Assembly: GCA_900552725.1 (NCBI GenBank)
Contig: USAT01000006.1
Location: forward strand, 1 to 36,656
DNA: 36,656 nt
Reading direction: 5' to 3'
Source: an uncultured Eubacteriales bacterium
GTDB taxonomy: Bacteria > Bacillota > Clostridia > Oscillospirales > Oscillospiraceae
The notes below the pieces were generated by a model. The model was not told where the DNA came from, did no database searches, and saw only the letters and a list, made by a program, of their open reading frames with translations. Numbering within the stretch: position 1 is the first letter of the stretch; each line of letters starts with the position of its first letter. Position numbers and translations under genes: made by a program. Positions 24,236 through 31,865 of this stretch are shown in pieces.

Positions 24236-24395
24236 TGGCGCAAAATCTTCGATTTTGCTGCCAAATGGGATTGCGGTCGGCTGCGCGCACCCATTGGGTG
24301 CACTGGCGACCGAGAAGTATTTTTCTGACGCGCATGTCGTCAGAAAAATGATCCCATTCTTTCGCGGCGGCCGCGCCGCGAACTCTGCGAGGCTT
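24236..24395. repeat. Structured repeat element, copy 2
   Basis: Same fold as 9477-9660. Stems (+24000): tggc 236-239/260-263 with gcaaaatc/gattttgc 240-247/251-258; long-range atgggat/atcccat 265-271/351-357; gcaccc/gggtgc 287-292/296-301; tttttctgacg/cgtcagaaaaa 320-330/338-348; ttcgcggcg/cgccgcgaa 361-369/374-382. In four of the five stems, base pairs that differ from copy 1 change on both sides. It sits between a stop codon and a bidirectional terminator in a convergent region. Not coding. Confidence 0.75.
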
Positions 24396-24404
24396 AATAA
24401 GCAT

Positions 24405-24439
24405 AAAAAATGTCCTCCCCAAAAGGGAGGACATTTTTT
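24405..24439. terminator. Bidirectional terminator between the antiporter operon and ygfK
   Basis: A 15-bp stem (24405-24419 with 24425-24439) with A6 and T6 on its two sides. Confidence 0.92.
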
Positions 24440-24451
24440 ATGCTGTTTGCC

Positions 24452-27406
24452 TTACGCGAACAGGTAGCCGTACTTGTCGCGGAGGGTAACGATCAGGGTC
24501 TCCAGATCGGCAGGCAGGCCGTTGTTGGCGTCGCCCAGATCATAGTCCTTGGGCTCACCGAAGGTGCGGACGCGCACCTTGTCGCCGCCCAGGAACAGGA
24601 CGCCTGCGTTGTGGGAATCCACCATATCCTCAGCGGTCTGGAACAGGGTGAACTTGTCGTGGCAGGGCTCGGAGGCGTAGGGGCAGAACTGGGTGCAGTT
24701 GCCGCACTCGTTGCACATCTTGTCCACATGGACGATCTGGTGCTTGCCGTCGGCCATGGCGATGGCCACGTTGGCGCGGTTGGGGCAGGAATCCACGCAG
24801 TTCTCGCACAGCGTCTTGCACTGCAGGCAGCGCTGGCCCTCCTGGCAGGGATACTCGGCCATCTTCAGCACGCCCTTCTTGGCGGCGGCGTCAGCGATGG
24901 TGACGTAGGCCTGGGCGGGGATCTCGTAGGTATGGGGCGCGCCGATGACCTCGGCGGCGAAGGCGGCGGCATCGGCGATGCCCTCCACCACGGTGGCGGG
25001 GCCGCGGGTGGCGTCACCGGCGGCGTACACGCCCTCGATATTGGTCTTGAAGGCGGGACGGCCCTTCTTATCCAGCTCGATGCCGTTGGCGGCCATGAGA
25101 GCGTCATCCACCTGCTCGCCCACGGCGGAGATCACCAGGTCGCAGGGGATGTCGAAGAATTCACCGCTGCCCACGGGGCTGCGGCGGCCGGAGGCATCCG
25201 CCTCGCCCAGCACCATCTTCTCGCACGTCAGCACGCCGTCGGCCTGCTTCACGGGGGCGGCCAGCTCGGCGAAGGTCACGCCGTCGGCCAGGGCCAGGGC
25301 CAGCTCATGCTCGTCGGCGGGCATGTACTTGCGGGTACGGCGATAGACCAGGGTCACGTTCTTGGCGCCGCTGCGCTTGGCAAGGCGGGCCGCGTCCATG
25401 GCGGTGTTGCCGCCGCCGATGACGGCGATGTTGCCGGCCACGGAGATGTTGCCGGCCTTCACGCCCTTCATCCACTGGATGGCACCGGCCACGTCACCGG
25501 CGATATCCAGCTTGCCGGGCTTCCAGGCACCCACGGCGAACAGGATGTGGGTATAGCCCTGCTGCTTCAGCTCGGCCACGGAGGGCGCGGGCGCGCCGCA
25601 CTTGACCTCGACGCCGTACTTCTCCATCATGGCGATGTCCTTGGCGATGGACTCGTTGGCGATGCGGAAGCTGGGGATGACGTGACGGGGCACGCCGCCC
25701 AGCTCCTTCTCACGCTCGAAGATGGTGACGGCGATACCGGCGCGGGCCAGGAAGTTGGCGGCGGCGATACCGGTGGGGCCGCCGCCGATGATGGCGGCCT
25801 TCTTGCCGGAGATCTTCTCGGTGGGACGGATAGTGGCCATGACGGCGCTGTAACCGTTCCTGGCGGCCACCAGCTTGGCGTCACGGATGTGGACGGACTC
25901 CTCATAGAAGTTGCGGGAGCACTTGGTCTGGCAGCGGTGGGCGCAGATGGTGCCGGTCAGGAAGGGCAGGGGGTTCTTCTCGGTGATCAGCTTCAGGGCC
26001 GGGCCGTACAGACCCTTGTTCACCAGCTCCAGATACTCGGGAATGTCCTGGGCGATGGGGCAGCCGCCCTTGCAGGGCGCGCTGAAGCAGTCGATCCAGG
26101 GCACGCTCTTCTCGCTCTTGCGGCTGGGCAGGGGCTTGATGGGCTTGACGTGGTGAACGTCGGTGTGGCTGGCGGTGGACATCTCGCAGATGGCCTGGGT
26201 ATCGGTGCCGCAGAAGGGCTTGTAGGTCATGTGCTCCACCTTCTCCACCATCTGGAGCAGGCGGTTGTAGCCGCCGGGCTTCAGGATCGTGGTGGCCACG
26301 GTGATGGGCCAGATACCTGCGGCAAACAGCTTGTCGCAGTTAAAGTACTCGGCGCCGCCGGCGAAGGAGATGCGCATCTTGCCCTGGAACTGGCGGGAAA
26401 TGCGATGACACATCTCGATGGTCAGGGGAAACAGGGAACGGCCGGACATGTACATCTCCTCGTTGGGCAGCTCACCGCGGGTGGTGTCCACCGGGAAGGT
26501 GTTGGAGAGCTTCAGGCCGAACTCCAGGCCGCAGCTGTCGGCCAGCGCCTGCAGGCGCTCGAACATGGGCACGGCGTCGGCCCACTGGAGATCCTCGTTG
26601 AAGTGGTGCTCGTCAAACACGATGTAGTCGTAGCCCATGCTGTCCAGGGTGCGGCGGGCGGTCTCATAGCCCAGAATGGTGGGGTTGCACTTGACGAAGG
26701 TATGCAGGTGCTTCTCGGTGATCAGATAGCTGGCGATGCGCTCGATCTCGTCGGGGGGGCAGCCGTGGAGGGTGGAGACGGTGACGCTGCGGCTGACGCG
26801 GGGGGCGATGGCGTCAATGTAGGCGCTCTCCTGGGGGAACAGCTCCTTCAGGACGGCCTTGCACTCGCCGAAGATGGCGGTCTTGGTGGCGTCCTTCATA
26901 CCCTCGATATAGGTGTTGACCTTGTCGCCCTTGATGCCCTCCAGGTCATAGCCCACGGACATGTTGAATACGAAGCCGTTGGGATCGCCCAGGCCGTATA
27001 CCTTGCTGAGCACCTTCAGGGCGCACCAGGCCTTGATATACTCGTCCATGGCCTGGGGGATGGTCAGCTCAGTGGACCACTCCTGGTTGTAGCCCTCGTC
27101 ATTGGCCAGGATGCAGGGACGGGGCACACAGGCGGCCAGGTCGGCACCGTCCATCTTCTGGACGGTCTTGACCTCGAAGAAGCGGGCGCCGGCCATATAG
27201 GCGGCGATGATGTTCTGGGCCAGCTGGCTGTTGGGACCGGCGGCGGGGCCGAAGGGAGTCTCGATCCGCTCGCCGAAGATGGGCAGGGATTTGCCGGTGG
27301 CGTGATAGGCCTTGCGCACGCCGAAGATCTCGCCGCAGTTGGCGTATTCGGTGACCACCCAGTTCATCAGGGATTTGAAGGGGATGGGATACATTTTTTC
27401 AGACAT
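24452..27406 (-). CDS. ygfK: Putative selenate reductase / purine-catabolism Fe-S flavoprotein YgfK
   Basis: 984 aa, close to the length of E. coli YgfK. Parts in order: a dihydroorotate-dehydrogenase-like N-terminal region (ETPFGPAAGPNSQLAQN near residue 50); a GltD-type Cys-rich segment (CFSAPCKGGCP near 440); an FAD loop AAIIGGGPTGIAAANFLA near 535; an NAD(P) loop IAVIGGGNTAMDAARLAKRS near 660; and C-terminal clusters CLQCKTLCENCVDSCP near 860 and CNECGNCTQFCPYASEPC near 900. It probably moves electrons between NAD(P)H and a partner. YgfK and SsnA belong to the purine/urate degradation gene set of anaerobic gut bacteria; the selenate name reflects an older proposal. AAGGAGG precedes ATG 27406. 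It is third in the ssnA-RAYT-ygfK run. Confidence 0.94.
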   Translation of the reverse strand: MSEKMYPIPFKSLMNWVVTEYANCGEIFGVRKAYHATGKSLPIFGERIETPFGPAAGPNSQLAQNIIAAYMAGARFFEVKTVQKMDGADLAACVPRPCILANDEGYNQEWSTELTIPQAMDEYIKAWCALKVLSKVYGLGDPNGFVFNMSVGYDLEGIKGDKVNTYIEGMKDATKTAIFGECKAVLKELFPQESAYIDAIAPRVSRSVTVSTLHGCPPDEIERIASYLITEKHLHTFVKCNPTILGYETARRTLDSMGYDYIVFDEHHFNEDLQWADAVPMFERLQALADSCGLEFGLKLSNTFPVDTTRGELPNEEMYMSGRSLFPLTIEMCHRISRQFQGKMRISFAGGAEYFNCDKLFAAGIWPITVATTILKPGGYNRLLQMVEKVEHMTYKPFCGTDTQAICEMSTASHTDVHHVKPIKPLPSRKSEKSVPWIDCFSAPCKGGCPIAQDIPEYLELVNKGLYGPALKLITEKNPLPFLTGTICAHRCQTKCSRNFYEESVHIRDAKLVAARNGYSAVMATIRPTEKISGKKAAIIGGGPTGIAAANFLARAGIAVTIFEREKELGGVPRHVIPSFRIANESIAKDIAMMEKYGVEVKCGAPAPSVAELKQQGYTHILFAVGAWKPGKLDIAGDVAGAIQWMKGVKAGNISVAGNIAVIGGGNTAMDAARLAKRSGAKNVTLVYRRTRKYMPADEHELALALADGVTFAELAAPVKQADGVLTCEKMVLGEADASGRRSPVGSGEFFDIPCDLVISAVGEQVDDALMAANGIELDKKGRPAFKTNIEGVYAAGDATRGPATVVEGIADAAAFAAEVIGAPHTYEIPAQAYVTIADAAAKKGVLKMAEYPCQEGQRCLQCKTLCENCVDSCPNRANVAIAMADGKHQIVHVDKMCNECGNCTQFCPYASEPCHDKFTLFQTAEDMVDSHNAGVLFLGGDKVRVRTFGEPKDYDLGDANNGLPADLETLIVTLRDKYGYLFA

Positions 27407-27424
27407 GGGATGTCCTCCTTGTCG

Positions 27425-27922
27425 TTATTCGGAATAGTATTCGTCCTCCGCCCAACAGGCGGGGTTTTCGTCGATGTATTGCCAGATACGGAGATAGTTT
27501 GCCTCGGTGCGGATGACGTGGTCGTAATAGTTGCGCTGCCAGAGAGGAAAACCAGCCTTTTTATTTGTAAAGCGTTTCCATGTAGAAATAAAGGCCGGCA
27601 AGCGTGCGTTTGCAGGGGCCGGCGTCCTCGACGGCCCGCCGCACGCATTTATGGAAATAATAAAATGGACATGATTCGGCATGATGACATATTTTTCGAT
27701 GGCAACATCCTTGTAAAATGTGCTCATCTCCAAAAGCGTTTTCTCGGCAGCTATTCCATATTCTGATAGCCGGGTATACGGGGCGTCGAGGACGCCGCCC
27801 CCTACAACATGACCGAGAATGCAGCGCTTTCCTTCGGTACATACCGTCACAAAATACGCGCCGTTTGCGCCGTAATCATATTCCGGCAGTCGCATGGGTC
27901 TCCGTGTTGGCAGGTGATCCAT
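27425..27922 (-). CDS. REP-associated tyrosine transposase (RAYT, Y1/HUH family)
   Basis: 165 aa, intact. Seen: GAYFVTVCTEGKRCILG near residue 21, the metal-binding HUH motif in YVIMPNHVHFII (H84, H86), and the C-terminal WQRNYYDHVIRTE with the nucleophilic Tyr (Y132 or Y133). RAYTs are single-strand transposases that bind GTAG-footed REP hairpins. Two REP-like palindromes lie inside the gene and are read in frame: 27805-27778 (GTAG becomes codon V40; encodes VGGGVLDAPYT) and the region around 27614-27639 (encodes GGPSRTPAPA). ATG 27922 lies 7 bp past the ssnA stop; only a weak GAGAG is upstream, so expression may depend on ssnA translation. It separates ssnA from ygfK, which are usually close partners, so it looks inserted. 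Confidence 0.9.
   Translation of the reverse strand: MDHLPTRRPMRLPEYDYGANGAYFVTVCTEGKRCILGHVVGGGVLDAPYTRLSEYGIAAEKTLLEMSTFYKDVAIEKYVIMPNHVHFIISINACGGPSRTPAPANARLPAFISTWKRFTNKKAGFPLWQRNYYDHVIRTEANYLRIWQYIDENPACWAEDEYYSE
27614..27639. repeat. REP-like palindrome inside the RAYT gene (unit 1)
   Basis: Identical over 26 nt to 11941-11966 of the intergenic array. Here the head reads GCAG instead of GTAG on the plus strand. It is translated within the transposase on the minus strand. Confidence 0.85.
27778..27805 (-). repeat. REP-like palindrome inside the RAYT gene (unit 2)
   Basis: On the minus strand it begins GTAGGGGGCGGCGTCC and carries the GTCCTCGACG loop sequence of unit 11939-11966. It is in the same orientation as the gene and encodes residues 40-49. 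Confidence 0.8.
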
Positions 27923-27929
27923 TACCGGA

Positions 27930-29273
27930 TCAATACTCTCTGTGATTCAGATCGCCCCAGAGCTTCTTGGCGGCCTCGAGGATGTGGGCATTCTCGGCCT
28001 CCTCGTCGATGCCCACCAGCACGCGGTCCTTCATCAGCAGCTTACCGGCGGCGATGGTGGTCTGGCACTGGCGGCCGGTCATACCGAAGAGCATGTGGCC
28101 GTCGATATTCTCGTCGGAGAAGGGGGTGAAGGGCTTGTAGTCCATGACGATGATGTCCGCCGCAGCGCCGGCCTTCAGCACGCCCAGCTGCTGGGGGAAA
28201 TACTTGGCGCCGATCTTGGCGTTGTTCTTGAACAGCATGTCCGTGACCTCACACCAGCCCACGTTGGGCAGGCAGTTCTGGCTGCGCTGGGAGCACAGGG
28301 CCACCTTGATGGACTCCAGCATGTCGTTGGTATAGGCGTCGGTGCCCATGCCCAGCAGGATGCCCCGCTTATAGAGCTGGATCACCGGGCAGATGCCGAT
28401 GGCGTTGCCCATGTTGGACTCGGGGTTATTGACCACCATGGTGCCGGTCTCCTTGATGATCTCCATTTCGGCGGTGTTCACATGGATGCAGTGACCCAGG
28501 ATGGTCTTCTCGCCCAGGATGCCGTGATCCTGCAGGCGCTGCACGGGACGGCGGCCGTAGTTCTGGAGGGAGTCGTACACATCGTTCATGCCCTCGGACA
28601 CATGGATGTGATAGCCGGTGCGGCCGTTGTTGGCCTCTACCATACGGTCAAAGGTCTTGTCGGAGATGGTGAACAGGGCGTGGCCGCCGAACATGGCCGC
28701 CAGCATGGGATCCTTGCGCTGCTCACACTCGGTGATGAAGTCGGCGTTCTCCTTGATGGCCTGCAGGCACTTCTCCTCGCCGTCACGGTCGGACACCTCA
28801 TAGCACAGGCAGGAGCGCAGGCCCAGGCGCTTGCTCTCCTCGGCGATGGTGTGCAGCGTGCCGGGGATCTCGCCATAGCTGGCGTGATGGTCGAACACGG
28901 TGGTGACGCCCTGCTTGATGGAGTCGATGTACAGTGCGGTGGCGCTGGCACGGGTGCCGTCCATCATCAGGTGACGGTCGATGGCCCACCAGGTGCCGTC
29001 CAGCACCTCATAGAAGTTGGTGGGGTTGTTGCCCACGATGCTCAGGCCGCGTGCCAGGGCGGAGTAGATGTGGGTGTGGGCGTTGATCAGGGCCGGCATG
29101 ATGACGCCGCCCTTGGCGTCGATGATCTCGGCCTCGGGGTACTTGGCCCGCAGGGCGGCCTCCTCGCCCACCTCCACGATGCTGGTGCCCTCGTAGGCCA
29201 CCGCGCCGTGCTCGTAATAGCCCTTGCCCTCGCTGTCGCGGGTGATCAGACGTCCGTTTGTCAATAAGGTCAT
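27930..29273 (-). CDS. ssnA: Putative aminohydrolase SsnA
   Basis: 447 aa, similar to E. coli SsnA in length. Amidohydrolase metal motif PALINAHTHIY (H66, H68), then TTVFDHHASYGE near 125, YHIHVSEGMND near 225, GHCIHVNTAE near 265 and MGTDAYTNDML near 315 (late catalytic Asp). SsnA is a guanine-deaminase-like enzyme whose gene accompanies ygfK in purine degradation clusters; the exact substrate is not settled as far as I know. ACAGGAGGG precedes ATG 29273. It is the first gene after a promoter at 29445-29473 and a leader that contains an intrinsic terminator, so its expression is probably decided by readthrough. Confidence 0.94.
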   Translation of the reverse strand: MTLLTNGRLITRDSEGKGYYEHGAVAYEGTSIVEVGEEAALRAKYPEAEIIDAKGGVIMPALINAHTHIYSALARGLSIVGNNPTNFYEVLDGTWWAIDRHLMMDGTRASATALYIDSIKQGVTTVFDHHASYGEIPGTLHTIAEESKRLGLRSCLCYEVSDRDGEEKCLQAIKENADFITECEQRKDPMLAAMFGGHALFTISDKTFDRMVEANNGRTGYHIHVSEGMNDVYDSLQNYGRRPVQRLQDHGILGEKTILGHCIHVNTAEMEIIKETGTMVVNNPESNMGNAIGICPVIQLYKRGILLGMGTDAYTNDMLESIKVALCSQRSQNCLPNVGWCEVTDMLFKNNAKIGAKYFPQQLGVLKAGAAADIIVMDYKPFTPFSDENIDGHMLFGMTGRQCQTTIAAGKLLMKDRVLVGIDEEAENAHILEAAKKLWGDLNHREY

Positions 29274-29326
29274 AGGTGTTCCCTCCTGTAAAAAAGTTCC
29301 AATGAACCATCACCGCCGCATAATGC

Positions 29327-29361
29327 AAAAAATGTTCCAGACCTCTAATGAAGTCTGAAAC
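29327..29361 (-). terminator. Terminator hairpin inside the ssnA leader (attenuator)
   Basis: On the minus strand: a 9-bp stem gtttcagac/gtctggaac (29361-29353 with 29342-29334, one G-T pair), a 10-nt loop, then an A and T6 (29332-29327). It lies 54 bp before the ssnA start and downstream of the ssnA promoter, so it would stop transcription before the gene unless prevented. Confidence 0.75.
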
Positions 29362-29438
29362 ACTCAAGCCCTTGCGCCGAGTGATAGTTGCAGCCCGTGC
29401 GCGAAGCACTTCCTTACAGCTACCAATCTTGGATTGTT
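29362..29438 (-). promoter_or_regulatory. Structured ssnA leader, candidate riboswitch
   Basis: About 75 nt between the transcription start and the attenuator. Seen on the minus strand: gtagc/gctgc enclosing gtgc/gcac with loop TTCGC (about 29422-29388), then cactc/gagtg (29382-29378 with 29364-29360) whose last bases overlap the terminator stem, so the two may exclude each other. I do not see a T-box, purine or other consensus I know. I recall, unverified, a candidate cis-regulatory RNA named after ssnA in comparative-genomics work. Confidence 0.5.
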
Positions 29439-29444
29439 ATCTCT

Positions 29445-29473
29445 ATTTTACCCGAAAACGCCGCGGGATGCAA
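29445..29473 (-). promoter_or_regulatory. Promoter of the ssnA operon
   Basis: On the minus strand: TTGCAT (29473-29468), 17-bp spacer, TAAAAT (29450-29445). Confidence 0.78.
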
Positions 29474-29538
29474 GTCCTAATTGTGGCCTTTCCCCAAAAA
29501 AATCGCTGTTTTTCAACGGTTTCGCCGCAAATTGTATC

Positions 29539-29567
29539 TTGACGTATGTCACCTTGTGTGCTATATT
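29539..29567 (+). promoter_or_regulatory. Promoter of the SGNH hydrolase gene
   Basis: TTGACG (29539-29544), 17-bp spacer, TATATT (29562-29567), with TG at 29559-29560 giving an extended -10. It diverges from the ssnA promoter. Confidence 0.85.
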
Positions 29568-29596
29568 AGATGTAACGAATGAGGAGGTGCCATGTG

Positions 29597-30274
29597 ATGC
29601 GCAATGTGTATATTTACGGCGATTCTCTGCTGAAGGCCACCGTGCCGGACGAGGAGTTGAAATACCATTTTCACCTGCCGGAGATCATGGCCCGCTATCC
29701 CTCCGACCGGGTGCAGGTGACCAACCGGGCCAAGATGGGGGCCACGGTGTCCAAGGGATTGTCGCTGGTGGAGCACGATGCCCAGCGAGGCCTGGACGCG
29801 GACTATGCCCTGATCTGCTACGGCGGCAACGACAGCGACTATGACTGGGCCGCCATCGCCGCCGACCCGGAGGGCGACCACCAGCCCCACACCAAGCGGG
29901 AGACCTTCCGCCAGACGCTGGACAGCATACTGAAGATACTGTACCGGCAGGGGGTGCAGCCGGTGCTGATGAGCCTGCCGCCCATCGACCCCCGGCGGTA
30001 TCTGCGCTTTATCTGCCGCAACGGGCTGGACAGGAACGCCATCATGCGCTGGCTGGGGGACGAGGATATGATCTACCGCCATCAGGAGCTGTACAGCGAC
30101 ACGGTGACGGAGCTGGCCTATGCCAACGGCGTGCCCCTGATCCATGTGCGCCAGGCGTTTCTGGCGGATCACCACATGAACGACCTGCTGTCCGCCGACG
30201 GCATCCATCTCACCATGGACGGCTACGGCAAGCTGTTCGATACCCTGGCCGACTGGCTGCGGCCCAAGCTGTAA
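29597..30274 (+). CDS. SGNH/GDSL-type hydrolase
   Basis: 225 aa, no signal peptide, so cytoplasmic. Block I is YIYGDSLLKAT with the nucleophilic Ser near residue 9; block III is CYGGNDSDYDW near 73; block V is SADGIHLTMDGYGKLF near 200 with the catalytic Asp and His. This is the full Ser-Asp-His set of SGNH esterases/lipases (acyl-ester hydrolysis); the substrate is unknown. ATG 29597 is chosen because GAGGAGGT (29581-29588) lies 8 nt before it; ATG 29579 would place the ribosome binding site inside the gene. Single gene with its own promoter and terminators. Confidence 0.9.
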   Translation: MRNVYIYGDSLLKATVPDEELKYHFHLPEIMARYPSDRVQVTNRAKMGATVSKGLSLVEHDAQRGLDADYALICYGGNDSDYDWAAIAADPEGDHQPHTKRETFRQTLDSILKILYRQGVQPVLMSLPPIDPRRYLRFICRNGLDRNAIMRWLGDEDMIYRHQELYSDTVTELAYANGVPLIHVRQAFLADHHMNDLLSADGIHLTMDGYGKLFDTLADWLRPKL

Positions 30275-30277
30275 GAA

Positions 30278-30350
30278 AAAGCCGTCTGCCGACGGCTTTC
30301 GGTTATAAGTACACAAGGGGCGGAGGATGTCCGCCCCTTGTGTATTTTTT
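30278..30350 (+). terminator. Two successive terminator hairpins after the SGNH gene
   Basis: First a 9-bp stem aaagccgtc/gacggcttt (30278-30286 with 30291-30299) with a poor T-run, then a strong 15-bp stem (30310-30324 with 30330-30344) followed by T6. Confidence 0.9.
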
Positions 30351-30381
30351 GCCGTCATCTGCCAGCTAAACCGCTGGCCGT

Positions 30382-30409
30382 TTGCTTTTTCCTCCGCTTT
30401 TGGTACAAT
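30382..30409 (+). promoter_or_regulatory. Promoter of the XRE regulator gene
   Basis: TTGCTT (30382-30387), 16-bp spacer, TACAAT (30404-30409) with TG at 30401-30402 (extended -10). The -10 overlaps ATG 30408, so translation must start further downstream. Confidence 0.7.
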
Positions 30410-30428
30410 GAATGGCGAGGTGATCACT

Positions 30429-31415
30429 TTGGATAAGGAACTGTTCGGCGCGTTTATCGCCGAAAACCGAAAGCGGCAGGGACTGACCCAGCAGCAGCTG
30501 GCGGGAAGGCTGCACATCACGGACAAGGCCGTCAGCAAATGGGAGCGCGGGCTCAGCTACCCCGACGTGACCCTTCTGCAGCCGCTGGCGGCGGCCCTGG
30601 GCCTGCGTGTGGACGACCTGCTGACCTGCCGCGCCGCAGAAAAGGAGGAGCCCTTGGAACCTGACATCACCCCTACCCCGGAGCCCGCCGCTCCGGAATC
30701 GACCGCCCCGGAAGCCGCCTCCCCTGCCGTGCAGGCGGTGCTGGACATTTCACAGGAAAGCCTCTGGCAACGGAAAAGGCAGCTGATCCAGCGGATCGCG
30801 GCCGGTGTGATCCTGCTGGCCGTGCTGGTCTTTGCCGCCCTTGGCGTCTTTCTGATCTACACCCAGCGCATCGGCGAGACCTACAACATCATCGAGAGGT
30901 CCCACTCCCCTGCCGACCAGACCATCAGCATTGAGGCGTACCCGGCCAGCCTATTCAATGACGACAAGACGCTGATCCGTATGTGGAGGGGCCGGTACTA
31001 TCTGGCGGATTCCGGCAGCGACAGAACCTATGTAAGCTTTCCGCTGGATGAGAACGAGGAATTTGGCTTTTTTAACTGGGCCCGTAACGGCTCCTATGTT
31101 CTTGTTTCGATCTACAGCCGTGACACGTCGCAGTACAGATACGATCTGTGGGATGTGCGGGAGTTCAAAAAGGCCCGTCTGGCCGCCGTTCATACGGATA
31201 TGGGGGCCCGCGTCCGTGAGCTGCTGCCCCAGAGCGGGCTGCTGCCCGAGGGCTGCGACGCCGATGAAGTCCGCGTGGATATTGTCGGCTTTACACACGA
31301 CGACTGCCATTTGCATGTGGATCTGCGTGATGTACCGATGGACGGCGAGGAGCCGTCACACCTGCGCATTGCATACGACATCGCCGCCGACGCGCTGGTG
31401 GAACTCGAGACATGA
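30429..31415 (+). CDS. Membrane-anchored XRE-family regulator
   Basis: 328 aa. Residues 1-65 are an XRE/Cro helix-turn-helix: LTQQQLAGRLHITDKAVSKW and the PDVTLLQPLAAALG helix. A Pro/Glu-rich linker follows (residues 75-105), then one membrane helix (VILLAVLVFAALGVFLIYTQ near 130-150) and an outside domain of about 180 residues I do not recognise. The layout suggests a DNA-binding protein that senses something outside the membrane. Start: GAGGTGATC (30417-30425), a near-perfect anti-Shine-Dalgarno match, fits TTG 30429; ATG 30408 overlaps the -10 box. The transcript leader would be very short. The regulated genes are not evident. Confidence 0.85.
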   Translation: MDKELFGAFIAENRKRQGLTQQQLAGRLHITDKAVSKWERGLSYPDVTLLQPLAAALGLRVDDLLTCRAAEKEEPLEPDITPTPEPAAPESTAPEAASPAVQAVLDISQESLWQRKRQLIQRIAAGVILLAVLVFAALGVFLIYTQRIGETYNIIERSHSPADQTISIEAYPASLFNDDKTLIRMWRGRYYLADSGSDRTYVSFPLDENEEFGFFNWARNGSYVLVSIYSRDTSQYRYDLWDVREFKKARLAAVHTDMGARVRELLPQSGLLPEGCDADEVRVDIVGFTHDDCHLHVDLRDVPMDGEEPSHLRIAYDIAADALVELET

Positions 31416-31418
31416 CGA

Positions 31419-31447
31419 AAAGCCCTCCGGCTGTGCCGGAGGGCTTT
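31419..31447 (+). terminator. Terminator-like hairpin after the XRE gene
   Basis: A 12-bp stem (31419-31430 with 31436-31447), CTGTG loop, short T-run. Confidence 0.75.
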
Positions 31448-31455
31448 CTCCGCAT

Positions 31456-31484
31456 AAAAAATCACCACCCGGATGGGTGGTGAT
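31456..31484 (-). terminator. Intrinsic terminator of rpsU
   Basis: A 10-bp stem (31461-31470 with 31475-31484) followed on the minus strand by a T-run (31461-31456). Confidence 0.9.
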
Positions 31485-31493
31485 CTCTTTGCA

Positions 31494-31679
31494 TCAATAG
31501 TAACGCTTGTTGCGGTTCTTCCGGGCAGCCTCGGACTTCTTGCGGCGCTTGACACTGGGGCTCTCATAGCACTCGCGGCGACGCACCTCAGCAACGATAC
31601 CGGCCTTAGCGCAGCTTCTCTTGAAACGCTTCAGGGCGCTATCCAGAGATTCGCCTTCCTTGACATGAATTTCGGACAT
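31494..31679 (-). CDS. rpsU: 30S ribosomal protein S21
   Basis: 61 aa. VKEGESLDSALKRFKRSCAK near residue 6, then EVRRRECYESPSVKRRKK and a basic tail, is the complete S21 sequence. S21 binds the small ribosomal subunit near the 16S 3' end and helps initiation. GGAGGGAGGG is the ribosome binding site before ATG 31679. It has its own perfect promoter and terminator, so it is a single-gene unit, with a leader hairpin gcaccc/gggtgc (31701-31723). Confidence 0.98.
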   Translation of the reverse strand: MSEIHVKEGESLDSALKRFKRSCAKAGIVAEVRRRECYESPSVKRRKKSEAARKNRNKRYY

Positions 31680-31759
31680 CTATTTTTCCCTCCCTCCGAT
31701 GCACCCGGCTCGATCCAGGGTGCTCTTTAAGAGTCATTAGGCATGACTTAACGAATGAT

Positions 31760-31788
31760 ATTATACTGATTCGGGCATATCTTGTCAA
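31760..31788 (-). promoter_or_regulatory. Consensus promoter of rpsU
   Basis: On the minus strand: TTGACA (31788-31783), 17-bp spacer, TATAAT (31765-31760), both hexamers perfect, as expected for a ribosomal protein gene. Confidence 0.93.
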
Positions 31789-31820
31789 GATATTTTTCAC
31801 AAATTCTGCGCAAAAGGGCG

Positions 31821-31853
31821 AAAAAAGCAGGGCGGTTCATGGAACCGCCCTGC
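31821..31853 (-). terminator. Intrinsic terminator of leuS
   Basis: A 12-bp stem (31827-31838 with 31842-31853), ATG loop, followed on the minus strand by T6 (31826-31821). Confidence 0.93.
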
Positions 31854-31865
31854 TTTTCGGCAATT

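Noticed and set aside
24410..27766. Very long open frame on the plus strand opposite ygfK and the RAYT gene
   Set aside because: It is antisense to two clear genes, is a low-complexity Gly/Ala/His/Leu-rich translation, and follows from GC-rich codon use. It has no domain or ribosome binding site.
27425..27922. RAYT as a pseudogene broken by repeat insertion
   Set aside because: The frame is intact from start to stop, and the HUH and Tyr motifs are present; the embedded palindromes keep the frame.
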